From positions 2,304,001 to 2,368,000 of the forward strand of contig CM063260.1 in NCBI GenBank assembly GCA_032158295.1: DNA of 64,000 nt, written 5' to 3'. Below the pieces are notes generated by a model, which did no database searches, was not told the DNA's origin, and saw only the letters and a program-made list of their open reading frames with translations. This document shows positions 11,601 to 24,400 of the stretch, piece after piece. The translations under genes were made by a program, and so were the position numbers. Position 1 is the stretch's first letter. Every line of letters starts with the position of its first letter. The DNA is from Pycnopodia helianthoides (Eukaryota; Echinodermata; Asteroidea; Forcipulatida; Asteriidae).

Positions 11601-12484
11601 CGCCGCAAACCCTCGCTTGATTGAAGAAGCGTTGAGTTGATATTTCACACTGCAGCCCATGATGATCATTCCTTCTGATGTTGCTCCACATTGGGGCATA
11701 CTGAAGAATCCATAATTCCTCGTTCTGAGGCTTCTGTGTGCAAATAAAACCCATCTGCCAATTTCAGTCCAACTTTAACATTACCCCGCCCCCCCCTCCT
11801 GTAGATCCTTTTCAAGTATTACTCATAAGAAAAAAAAACAGAAGTTTGTTACATCAATATTCAATAAGGAATATATGTCAACAAAGCTTCAGCTTCCTCC
11901 ATGTATAATTATGGAAATATTTGTTATAAAACTTTTCGCAATAGAAGAGGACCTTAAACCCTGGACTCTGTCGCGTTGTATGCAATGGAGGAGTCCAACC
12001 TGGGCTACTCTGAAACCAGAGAAAATGCCCACCTGGTTTAAGATTTCTTCATTGCTGTACGAGGCCAAATAAAACACAAACATGTTGAGCATCCCCGCCC
12101 GCTTCCTTTTAAGAGGCCACCTCCTTTTTTTTTTTTTAAGGATAAATTTTAACAATCTCTGACCAAAAACAAAAGGAATTTTAAAATAAATAAAATCGTA
12201 TTTTTAGACTTAATTAAGCACACCCCAAAAACACACTGGAAAAAGCTGGCAACCATCTTGAAAAAAGGCCCGGCCGGTTGTCTTGAAAAATATGTCGGAC
12301 GGCCATTTAAAAAAAAGAAAAAAAAAGCTCTCCTCCTTCCTTTTTTAAAAAGGCAGGATGCTAAACATGTTTTTAAAAATTTATTTTGCCTAATCACGCC
12401 CCTATTGAACAGTTGATCTGTTCCCATCAACAGGCGGAGCCATTTCGGCTGTAACACAAAGTTGAACCTCTCCGAGTCCGAATC

Positions 12485-15400
12485 ATGCCACACAAAATAC
12501 TCTTCTCGGTGATTCATGCGAGTGGTGCAGACACAGGTTTCAATATCCGAGAGTTGGAGGTTCACAGTCCGCTCTCCAGAGGATGGCAGTCGACAAGATT
12601 TTGTCTTTATCCACAAGAGATTGTCCTCCAGCTAGCTGAGAAGATCCGGATCAGGAAACTGCAGCTGTTGGCTCATCAGTATCTGATACGTGAGTTTGAC
12701 TTTGATCCTAATCCGCTCAAATCCCCCCAAATCCTCTTCATGAAATTGTCTGATTGTGGAAGGTTGAGGACTGTAAGCCTAAATAACAATTGCTTATCAC
12801 TGGGCCAGGCATACCAATCTTATCCAAGTCCAAACATGTTGGTGTTGAGTGACCATGGAGTGGAGGATAGTGTAGGATCGAGGACTGTAGGCCCAAATAA
12901 CAATTGGTTATCTATGGGGCAGCAGGCATGCCAATTTTGGTCGTACCCAGTGATTTCTTCAGGTACATAATAAACTATGTCAACTATTTTGTTATTATTA
13001 AATTATTAGTATATATTTCTGGTAACGAAACCAAGGATGCCTCATAGTTAATCACTGTGTTAGCTCGCAAGCCTGAGGAAACCTGTAAACAAGGATGCCT
13101 GCTATTTGAACCAGAAACACCAGGAATTCACCCTCTACTCTACCACGATAAGTGTTCTGGGTTCTTTTACGTGCATTACCAATCCTAGTACACGAGACGT
13201 ACGACTTAATGTCCCATCTGAAGAACAAAGCAATTATGGTAAAGCATCTTGCTCAAAGGACACAAGTGCCACGACCGGGACTCGAACCCACACTCTGCTG
13301 ATCAGAAACACTAATTTCAAGCTTTTCTCGAGTAGTGGGACGCCTTAAAAGAAGGCATTTTTTTTTCATTTGATGTTTAAATTTGAGTTAAGACACATTT
13401 TTTTTGTCCAACTCTTACAAACATTCATTATTTTGTTTTTTGTATTGTTTTGACATGTCAGTGTGACACATCTTAAACCGGAGAAATAATATGCCAAAAA
13501 CATTGCCACAACTTGTGGAACTTATTTATAAAAATGTTTCTTCTTCTTTTTCTTCTTTACCATCAAGCGACCAAGATTGAGTTTTACATCGGCAGTTTAC
13601 CACCAGACCACATCACAACACTTCATGGAACCCGCTATAAGAGACTGGGGTAGGTTTAAAAAATACTTACGGATGCACCAAATGAAATCATGAATTTTTA
13701 TCAATTGTACCGTCCTCAAAAGAATTAAAACAAATTAAATTGGCATCTACATTTTTCGGACTGGTCCAATTTGGCCCAATTTGTACCTGATGAGGCCTCC
13801 CAGCCACTGCTGTGAATATTTGGTTATTCACTAAAACAAGTGCCAGATAAGCCAATATACTAAAACAAAATATAGGGGTGCAGGCCTGGAATTTCATCTC
13901 TGAGAGGGCAAGGCCATTTTCATTTTGCAAAGGGCACTTCCATTGGAAAATCTTAAAGTCTATGGGCAACTTTTGAAAGGGCACCAAAGTCAAGAGCAGG
14001 TCAACGGAGGCCATGGCCTTTCCAGGCCTGGGGGTGTCAATCTTTTCTTTACTTTTCATGTTTTCGGCTGTAGAGGGCACTGCATAATGTACTTTTTTTC
14101 TCTGGAGAGAAAACCACAACAAGACCTTTTGGAAATAATGTTTTGGAGAGTTCATCGGGTCAAGGATTTATGAGAAAAGTCCTGGCCTGGAATTACTCGG
14201 AGGCCACAGAGGCAATGGCCTCTGTTGCCCCTGGTCTTGGCCTTGGTGCCCCTTCAAAAGTTTCCCATGGACTATAAGATCTTCCACTGGAAGTGCCCTT
14301 TGCCAAATGAAAAATGACCTTGCCCTCTCAAAGATGATATTCCAGGCCTTGGTGCTCCTTCAAAAGTTTCCAATAGGCTTTAAAATTTTCCAAGAGAAGT
14401 GCCCTTTGCAAAATGAAAAATGGCCTTGCCCTCTCAAAGATGATATTCCAGGCCTGAAAGTCGTCTGAGTACTCAAGTGTAAATTCAAGTTGATTAACCC
14501 TTTTGTGCTCATGTTTTGTAATTGTTAACAGGTACGTTGCCATGTCCGATAACTCCAAGACAGGCTACAAGGCAAGAGAGTTGAAGTCTGTACATGTTGA
14601 TGCAGTGGGGCAGTACTTAAGACTTGTCATACACAAAAACCACGTCAACAGATACAACGTCTACAATCAGGTAGGGTTGTAGTTAGCGCTGGAGACCTGT
14701 CACTACAGTGATGCTTAAGCAGAAAATATTGCTTAACAAGTGTCTGCTAAGCAGAAATGAGCAGGACACCAGTCACAAATTGTGCACGTGACATGGTAGT
14801 TTGGCTGGTAACCTTACTCTGATAAGCATAATTTTGTTGTGCTTAAGCTACTTTCTGTGCTTCAGCAGCTCTATGAAATTGGGCCCTGGATATGAGGGCC
14901 TGTTGCTGGGTGGACAATTTTCACAGCTCCATGATTCAAATCTTACCTGTAGGAAGCTACTAATCTCACAAGCCTGGAATTTCTATTTTGAAAGGGCAAG
15001 GCCATTTTCATTTTGCAAAGGGCACTTCCATTGTAAATTTTAAAGTCCACGGGAACGTTTTGAAGAGACACCAAGGCCAAGACCAGGCAAATGGAGGCCA
15101 TGGCCTTTGAAAAAAAAAAAAAAAAAAGCAACTCAAAATCTTCTTTTGTTTTTAGGTGAGCCTGATCGCCATTAATGTCATCGGCGACGAGATAACGTCC
15201 GATGAAGATCTCATCCAATATGAAGAGGAAAACAAACAGAAAGTGAACCAGGTGATCAAAGAGTTTATGCCGGAGAGTTACTATGGAGATGATTTGAAGA
15301 ACAATGACGTGGATCCTGCTGTACTCGGTGCTGTCAACAGGTCAGTTGACATTCTGAAATTGTCCTTATCTTTATTCGAAAGAGTGCAGAAGCGTATTGC

Positions 15401-18400
15401 TAATCTTGTTGGTGAAGAGGTTGGGATCAACGTTACAACCTCTTTCCCACCGTAGGTCTGTAAGCCAGCCTCTGTCTTTTCCACAGTCTTGTTGGTGAAG
15501 AGGTTGGATCAACGTTACAACCTCTTTCCCACCGTAGGTCTGTAAGCCAGCCTCTGTCTTTTCCACAGATATTTTCGTGGTAAATGTGCCACCAGTGTGT
15601 CCGACCTGGTTCCTCCTATCAGGGTGTTTGAGCGGGAAACCAGGCTTTGTTCTCACCCATACACTTTTGCTTTGCTGAGACGTACAACAAAGAGCCATTC
15701 CAACAGGTTTTTCTTTTCCATATATAAAAAAGGCTATCTATTCAGGGCTAGAATTTGGGTGGAAAATCCACAAGACCGCAGGGCTTGTAGCTCAAAATAT
15801 TTACTGGACTGGAACTTTGAGTACAAGACCAGAATTTAAGTGAGAAGAAAAAATGCCTACTCGGGTTAATAATTGAACTGTTTGAATTTGAAAAAGCACT
15901 AAGAGAAGATTTCTCTCAATTGTATATTATGGGCAAGTAGTCTACAATAATCAACAGAATTGTATTTATCAGACTGAAAGTCAACATTTGAACACGAACA
16001 CAAGACCGCCGGCCTTGTACGGACATGAGTTTACTGTCCCGATGCTAAAATCGGTCCAGTGGTCCAGTGTAAAATTCCAGCCCTGCTATTTTATCCTTTT
16101 AGGAAGGACTACATCTCACCGATGGATGATCTGGCATTTGACATGTACCAAGACCCAGAGGTGGCTCAAATCATCAGAAAATTGGACGTCAGAAAAAACG
16201 AAGCTGTACTTCGTAAGTATTGCTAAATAATACAAAGCCCATCAAACCTCTGAATCCTTATGAAATAGACTCACATGTCTCACACTCTTCAGTCTCCTGA
16301 CGATGACAAGAGCAAGCTAGTCAAAACGTTGAGACCACAAAAAGAACTCACTCCGCGGCAGTGCAGTTAACTACGAGAAGTCCCCCCGATCCACAAAGCT
16401 AAAGTAGTAGTCCAGGCCGATTTCCTACCTTCCGCCCAGGTAGTGGTTAATAAGCAGGACAGTTCTTTTCGGAACTGGATGTTGTCTGGATTGAGTATCA
16501 TCCGACCAACCATTTTGTAGGGAAATATAAACCTGTTTTATTGGATGTTTCCCACTTTAAGTAGTTATGTTTGGTTGATATTTTTGTCTTTAGAGGAGCA
16601 GTATGACATGGCCAAGAAGTTGAAGCAAGCCATTGCAGATCTACAAAAGGTAGGTAACCCACAGTGTATACAAACCCAACTAAAACACACCGCCGTCATT
16701 TGTAACAGTTTTGTCTTTCCTGTTGTCAACCACAGCCTCTTTTGTTTTCTTGACTCAAATTGCTTAAAGACAATATTGACTGTCGGAGACCAGAATCAAC
16801 ATTTTGTGTAACCCAAAAATACATAAACAAACAAACCTGTGAAGGTTTAAGCTCAATCGGTCATCGGAGTCACAAGAAAATAGTGGAAAACCATATCATT
16901 TTTTTTTTTAAACATTGGACGCGTGAGAACAAAACTGACTGTTTACTCATTTCTTTGTAGCATTTCAGTCAAAGATTTTTTTGAAGGAAAGATTTTAACT
17001 TTTTAACACGGCCCAATTTCATAGAGATGCTTAAGCAGTAAAAATTGCTTGACAATTTTCTGCTTAGCGGAAATGAGCAGGACACCAGTCAGAAATGGTA
17101 CATGTGACATGGTCTTTTCGGCCGGTAACCTTGTTCTGGTAAGCATGAATTTTGTTGTTGTGCTGAGCTACTCTTTTCGCTTGCCATCCGCGTAGGTTGG
17201 TGAGAAACTCGGTCGTTATGAGGTGGAGAAGCGCCGAGCCATCGAGACGGAAGACTACGACCTCGCTAAGGTCAGGAAGATCCAGATGGAAGAATACAGA
17301 CTACAGATCTATCAACAACTAGAGGTCAACGACCTGTTACAACTGAGCAAGGTAATGAAGCCATTCAGAGCGTGTGGGTTATTTTTAGACTGGGGAGGGG
17401 GTGTTTGGGAGGTGGGGGGGGGGTCAGCAATGTCCAGGTTTCTTGCTGGTAGATATGTAATGTGATGAATAATTGTATAGAGACAGTCATACTTACCAAT
17501 GCCGATATTGTTGATGTTTTCATGCCAGGTACCTCACAAAGTCAATGGAGACATTTGCCACCATTGCCCTGGTCATTGGCCCATCCTGTGCGCTGCACTT
17601 ACATAGCTGTGCATTTCTCAGCTGTGCATTGTTTCATGCCTTAAGCCCTTACAAGAGCAAAGTATTGGGCCTGTTCTTGTGTTTCGTGGGGCAGTCTCTC
17701 TTGCCAATGCCCATTGAACAGAAAGGGTTAACGAAGATTCCTTTAGCTTTAACTTTTTACCGACTTTGATCGAAACATCGATTTTCCTTTCTTCTCTTAA
17801 GAATTTGTTCTGGCCACCCAAGAATGTAAGTATTCAAAATCCATAAGAATATTCTATATTTTGCTGCACAAGTTGTTCATTCAGGGGGAAATATTGGTTT
17901 GGTGAAAGTGTTTTTTTTCTTGGTGTTTTAGCAAAGAAGTAAAGTTAACTTTAAAATGAGTAGAATTAACCGAGTAGATGTGTTGCTGTGTTGTGCGGTG
18001 GAATTAATATTTAAGATGAATATGTATATTTTGTGTCTCCTCTAACATTATATATAATAATATAATGATAATAACATAATGATAATAATCTAAGCATTTA
18101 TATAGCGTTTTTACGCAGAAAAGGTACCACAATGCTTTACAACAATTGAAACTACAACAATCAAGAATTAACAATACAAGGAATGAGAAAGAAATAAATA
18201 GCCTTGTTAGACAAAATAAGTCTGGAAAAGGTGAGTTTGAAGCAATTTTTTGACCAACCGTCACATACGCCCAGACACGGCTGAATTTGTTCACAATTGC
18301 TTTCCAGTAAAGATGTCTGTAAAGGATAAACTGTTTGGGGTTGAACAAAGAAAAATTGACTAGAGCGGATTTGAACCAAAGACGTTAATCCGGAGATCGT

Positions 18401-21400
18401 TGGTTCAAATCCCGCTCTAGTCAATTTTTCTTTGTTCAACCCCATACTATTTGAAATTTACCCAGTCAGTTTCCCTTGTGGTTCATTATTGACATTTAAG
18501 GATAAACTGTAACATCACTTTAGCGGGATGCGACTTTCAAACGCTTCGCTGGAGGAGAACTGATGTAGATGTAGATTACTTTTGAATGGAAACAGAAGAA
18601 CGTTTATTTACAGTTTGTAATATTTCCCTGTCATGGGAAAAATAACTGCGAGGGTAGAGGTTTGATGTTGTGTTGAATAAAGCCTTCAGAGCGCCATGGC
18701 AGCCCGGGGCTGTATACTCCCCAGGGAGCTGAGAAAGATTACAGGAATTCTATTGGCCCAATGACCAGGGCACTAATGTCAAGCGCGTTTGTTAAATTAT
18801 TTAAAAACACGCTAAATAACAACTACATACTTTTGGTTATTATTATTTTTTTGGATGTGTTACTTTTTTTTTAGAGTGGAGATCGAGACAATACGGTTCA
18901 TCCAGAGAAGCAGGAGTCACCACGGCGACCAGAACCAGCAAGGAAGCCTATTAATCCATCCCCCACAAGAAATGGAGTGGCCCGACCCACCTCTCCCGAA
19001 GACATCGATGAGAGGCCTCTACCAACGATAAAACAGTAAGTTCAGATCGTAAGAAATTCTCATGACACTGGCAAGTTTGAAAAAGAGCCCCTTCCCCTTT
19101 CCCCCTATTCCTAGAGGAGTAGGGGTAGGGACGATAACCAGGATGTACACAAAGTCAATGGTTGGCTAGATACAGCATTATTGCACTGGGCATTTTCTTC
19201 AGCATACAGTTTGTGCAGAATCCTGTTAAAACCTTCATGTAGTGCAACACACAATGGTGATACTGTAAACCGAAGTGGCTATTTGATGATCCTCAGCTAC
19301 CACTGTAAATGCATCACAGCTTCCAAGGGGCCTTCGAGCATCTCACGGACTGGGTCTCCAACCCATTCCCTTTAATGAGTACGACCAGGGCCCAGATGCC
19401 GTCAATGAGCCGAAGTGGGCTCGACCGCGGATTCAAGCTTGAACCTTGAACGATAAGCTCTGCGGGAAGCCATACAGAGCCATTCACTCGGACGATTGGG
19501 AGGTTCCACGGATAACTAAATCTCCAGGCACCTGACAAGATTCCGTCAAGAGCTGAAAATCAGCCATCAGCACCCGCAAAGCTTAAGGATATACTCACAT
19601 GGTGGTTTGATATCTAGCAAACAGAAATCCTGAAGTAATTACACAGTGATAACTACAATCCAATCAAATTCAACATCATATGGCATTCATATACGACAAC
19701 ATTTTGAAAGTTCAAATCGACTACATATTTCTGGGGAAAGGAGAGTTTTCAATCAGGGAGAAATCCAATGAAACTTGAGGTAACTCCACGCTTGAACCGT
19801 GGAGAGCCTTGAGCGTCTTTTTATGGCAGGTTCTAGCGCTATATAAGTATATATGGAGATTTTTATATAGCGCTTTACACACCCGAAGGGCGTCTCAAAG
19901 CGCTTCACACTTATTACCCCTGGTCACTGGGCCATTAGTTTCATTCCTTAAACCATCTCAGCTCCCTGGGGAGTATACAGCCTGTGCTAAAAATATGCCT
20001 ACTAAGCTAAATCAATCACAAGAACCATCTCTGCCCTCACAGGTACCCATTTTACCCCTGGGTGGAGAGAAGCAGTTATAGTTAAGTGTCTTGCTCAGGG
20101 ACACAAGTGTCACGACCGGGACTCGAACCCACACTTTGCTGAACAGAAACACCAGAGCTTGAGTTCTTAACCGCTCTGCCACAACACCCTACAGCAGTAC
20201 AGTAATAATTATTGTTAGTATGATGTATTCTGGTTCTTGTTGTTACAGGTGACTAAGCTCTACTCCAAGAACTGGTCATTGAGGGAGGAGGCTCTCGCTG
20301 ATCTGAAGCAGAAGCTGGAGACGGAGACGGAGACGATGGACAAAGATGAGCTGCGTAACATGTTGAGGGCATCGTCTTCCTCTCCTCCAAGGGACTGAAG
20401 GATAAAGTGTTTGCTGTAAGTTTTGATTTAAAGGCCCTGTACACTATTGGTAAGATCGAAAAACACAATGTTCACAGATTCACACATAACTTACATGATT
20501 TAAAGTAAGTAATGGTAGAAAGGGTTCCTTAAAATATTTCTGCCTAAAATGCTATCGTTTCTGAGAGACGAGTAAAACAATAGTAATTATCGCGCGCGAT
20601 AATTTGAGAAAACAGAAAACACATAAGATCTCTTTTCACAATTTTCTCGTGACCTCGATGACCAATTGAGCTCAAACTTTCACAGGTTTGTTTGTTCATG
20701 CATATGTTTAATCACACACAATGTGGACACTGATTTTGACTGTTACCAAAAGTGTACAATACCTTTAAAATGGGGGCTGTGCCGTCATGATCAAAGCGGG
20801 ACCTGTGGCTGTACATGGAATTATGAACTCTCACCCAGTTACTGGGTATGCGCCCTCCCTCCGTGTCAATTCTATTGAGGGCGTGCGCGCTTGCGGGAAC
20901 TGCGTGAGAGTTTATAAATCCATACAGCCGCAGGCCTGCTTCGATCATGTTGACACAGCCGCCTTTAAGTATGGGACAGTGTCCAGGGGTGATTCTGTGA
21001 TTAAAAATGTGAATTGGCTTATTCAAATTTAGGGTGGATTGAAATCGAGTTCTATTTTAGGTTTCGCGATTTGAATGGGTTTGTCATGGTGTCACCTCTG
21101 AAAAGTTCCCAAATATAATGCTGCATGATAAAGATTTGTTTTCATACTGATGTGACGTGGTTATTAAATGGTAGTTTTCATGGAGTTTTCGTTGGTAATG
21201 TTAGTGGTGTTGTTACCATACCGACTGTTTTGCTATACTGGCTAAAGTGTTTTTCAGTATATTTATAGATTTGTCTTATAAATGTTTATCTGAATTGAAT
21301 TAATTGGTGAATTTATCTGTACCGTTGTTTCAGCAATTCAGAGTTGTACTCTACTATTCCTTTGATTATTTATCAACAATTTCATCTCTGCTATTCCCAC

Positions 21401-24400
21401 ATCGCTGTGATATTTGTCCTATAAATGTGTATCTGAGTTGAACTGAATTTAATTGTTGAATTTATCTGTACCGCTGTTTCAGCAACTCAGAGTTGTACTC
21501 GACAGATTGTACTACTATTTATGGATTATTTATCAACATATTCATCTCTGCTTATTCCCACATGGCTGTGATATTTGTCCTCGTTTTGGTTCTGGATGAT
21601 TTCAGGTGTTCGTGGCTGCCTTGAATCTCGTCCGATCAATCTACGATGATTGGATACCGAGACACAAACCAACAAAAGGAGATACGAGTCACTCCTTGGA
21701 GCAAGTCGTGCCCGACCTCATCGCTAGGATCGGGGACACGGTGAGTGTCAATGCCCCAGTCCTCCTCAGCTCTCCTTGAAGAATTCAAAATAGGTTTTTA
21801 TAAATCAACTTGAATGAAATCTCTCAAACAAATTTTGACTCTTCAAGTTATCCTGGACCCAATTTCATAGAGCTGCTTAAGCACAAAAAGTAGCTAAGCA
21901 TACAAAAAGTATGCTTACCAGAATAAGGTTACCAGCCAAAATAGCATGTAGCATGTACAGTCTGTGACTGGTATCCTACTGACTTGCTCAGCAGCAAATT
22001 TTTAAGTACTGTTTTTGCGTAAGCGGCTCTATGAAATTGGCCAGGGTCGATTTCACAAACGCTGAGATTCATCTTAAGATGAGTTATCAGTATTACCATA
22101 GTGATTGTATTGTGACATCACTCTTTGCTAAGCAACTGCGATGGATTTGCGTTACATTCAATCTGAATCTTTGTGAATCGAGCCAGTTTGTTTGTGTTTA
22201 GTTATTATGTGAGTCATAAGTGTGAAGTTTCCCTTCCTGGTCTTTTGGTTTCAATAAAATTTCTTTTCAACGTCGCATTTTATTTAAGAATGCCCGACTG
22301 AAAGCAGCTGATATTGATTTCATCAACGAGCTAGCCCTGTACAAAGAAGTGCGCCCTCTACACGTCGTACCGCATCATTGCGTTGTACCGTTTAAAGGCA
22401 CGACTCAAGCCAAGATTGCCGTCACCAGAGTCGACGTTGTGGACAGACTTTTAAAGGATCTTGGGGTTGACAAACATAGGTACGCTCTTTCGGTTGAAAT
22501 AAAACTCTTGGTAGTATCAAGTCTAATTTGTGGTGGGGTTTAACTGTTTTTTTTCATTCGTCTGTATGGCGCGTCGTCATGGTGTGTAGTGGCCGAGTGG
22601 TTAAGTGCACCGGACTCGAGCTCTGGTGTTACTGATAAGCAGAGTGTGGGTTGAGTCCCAGCTTGACCATTATTGCTTTGTTCTTTGGAAGGAACGAAGT
22701 AAAGCTGTAGGTCCGGCGTGTTGTACTTGTGTAATGCACATAAAAGAACCCAGTTCACTTATCGTTATACTTGTATATATTGTATAATTTGCATAGTGTG
22801 GAAAAAAATATTAAAGAACTGACTGACTGACAACGTTTTCACAATTGTTCACTGCGATCTTTACACTTGAATCTTTCAGCGGTTTGACGTGGATAACGTG
22901 ATGGCGTTTGCAAAGCGTGCCTTGAGCATACGGCCGGTGAGGTCAGGGAAGCATCCGTTCATCTCATCTTGGAGTTGTACCGGGTCAAGTCAAATGCGGT
23001 CCGGTCACATCTACCGTCGGAAGAGGATCCCAAGACGTTAAAGAATCCGCTCTACCACAAGATTTTTGATGGTATGGATAAAGTTGACGGCAAGCCAACC
23101 AAGTCGGAGAAAAAGGTACTTACAAGTGAAAAACCCAAATTGCCTTCAAAAAATGAAAAGAAATACAGGGATAAATAAGATTTGTCCGAATTTTGTCCAG
23201 ATTTTGTCAGATCCATGATTTAACATTGAGGAGGAAACCATGTGATGGACTGGGTAATTGTAAGAAATCTGCTCTAGCAATGCAAAGGTCATGAGTTCGA
23301 ATCCCACCCGAGTGAATTGCCTGTGGATTTGTTTCACAGAGTTTGGGAAAGTGCCGAGTATGCAGTGCTTAATACGCATTGGTGTAAGGGTAAAACCAAA
23401 TTATAGTTATCAAATTTGTTCTATCTTATCTGTAGGCCAAAGCTCAGAGTGAAAAAGCATCCGAGAAGAAAGCGTAAACAAGCAGAGATTGAAGAGCTCC
23501 AGCAACAGCTAGCTGACCTCAGATCAGCCGCCTTAACACAAGGGAAGAACGTATGTCTCTTACAGTGTTTCTTAGATCGTAGTGTCAACCAAAAAATCTG
23601 ATAATAAAATAATGAGAAAACTAGTTGAAATACTTGACTCATAATATAAGGAAGGTAGTTGTAGCACTTAAAGACTAACTATTTACTCTTATTTGGTTCG
23701 AGTCAGAAACAATAAAAGAGGTTTTTAATTTTTTGTCCTCAATCTCAGCCAGATGCTCCGGGGAAGTCGTCAAAGGCTGGAAATAAAGGTAAGAATGTCT
23801 CTAGTTGGACGACAGGAAATTTGGTAGTATCTCTAGTATGTAAAACAAATCCAGTTCACATCACCTATGCTTGTAGTGTTTTGCCAGGATTCGAACTCAC
23901 AGTCTGTAAACTACAGTCTATGCTTGTAGTGTTTTGCCAGGATTCGAACTCACAGTCTGTAAACTACAGTCTATGCTTGTAGTGTTTGGCCAGGGTTCGA
24001 ATCCACATTATGTAAATTACAGAGCTTGAGTCCATCACCCTAGACTGGTCGGCAACGACACCCCATAACTAAAATGCTGTAGAGAGTCTGTAAATATCTA
24101 AACTGTAACTTCTTGCAATTGCGGTGGCTTTAACTTCACACCAAGGGGAAACCTATATGAAATTTTCAGGTTTCTTAATTTTCATACAATCGCATCCCTG
24201 CACCTGCCACTATATTTAGGGAGCATCTCTAAAGTCAGGTACGTTTTAGGCCCGAAAGAGCGTTCCCGTGGACGCACACCGGCGATCCAGTGAACCCATA
24301 AGAACGTTCCGCTGGACCGCATCATTGTTCCGAAGAACGAAAGCAGTCCTACAGGAGTGAATTTGCGCATTCGTTCCAGCGGTCCAATTCAAACGTTCCT

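Larger units (their letters stand above)
7605..12484. other. Intergenic region between HPGD and CEP104; repeats only
   Basis: Divergent spacer: HPGD starts leftward at 7604 and CEP104 rightward at 12485. No convincing exon was found. The open frames (for example minus 10060-9716) lack splice sites or recognisable motifs. It holds a MITE (8566-8917), an 18-bp triplet repeat (about 8477-8522), two more TIR elements (10741-10919, 11070-11301) and a GAAACGTCGA-type fragment (11505-11600). Promoters of both flanking genes presumably lie here but no TATA element can be assigned. Confidence 0.6.

Noticed and set aside
12149..12616. 155-codon minus frame
   Set aside because: Overlaps CEP104 exon 1 antisense and T/A-rich flank; low-complexity phenylalanine run, no homology.
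22584..22660. Functional tRNA-Leu or tRNA-Ser gene
   Set aside because: Only A and B boxes are tRNA-like, no acceptor stem closes, and several dispersed copies exist; it is a SINE.
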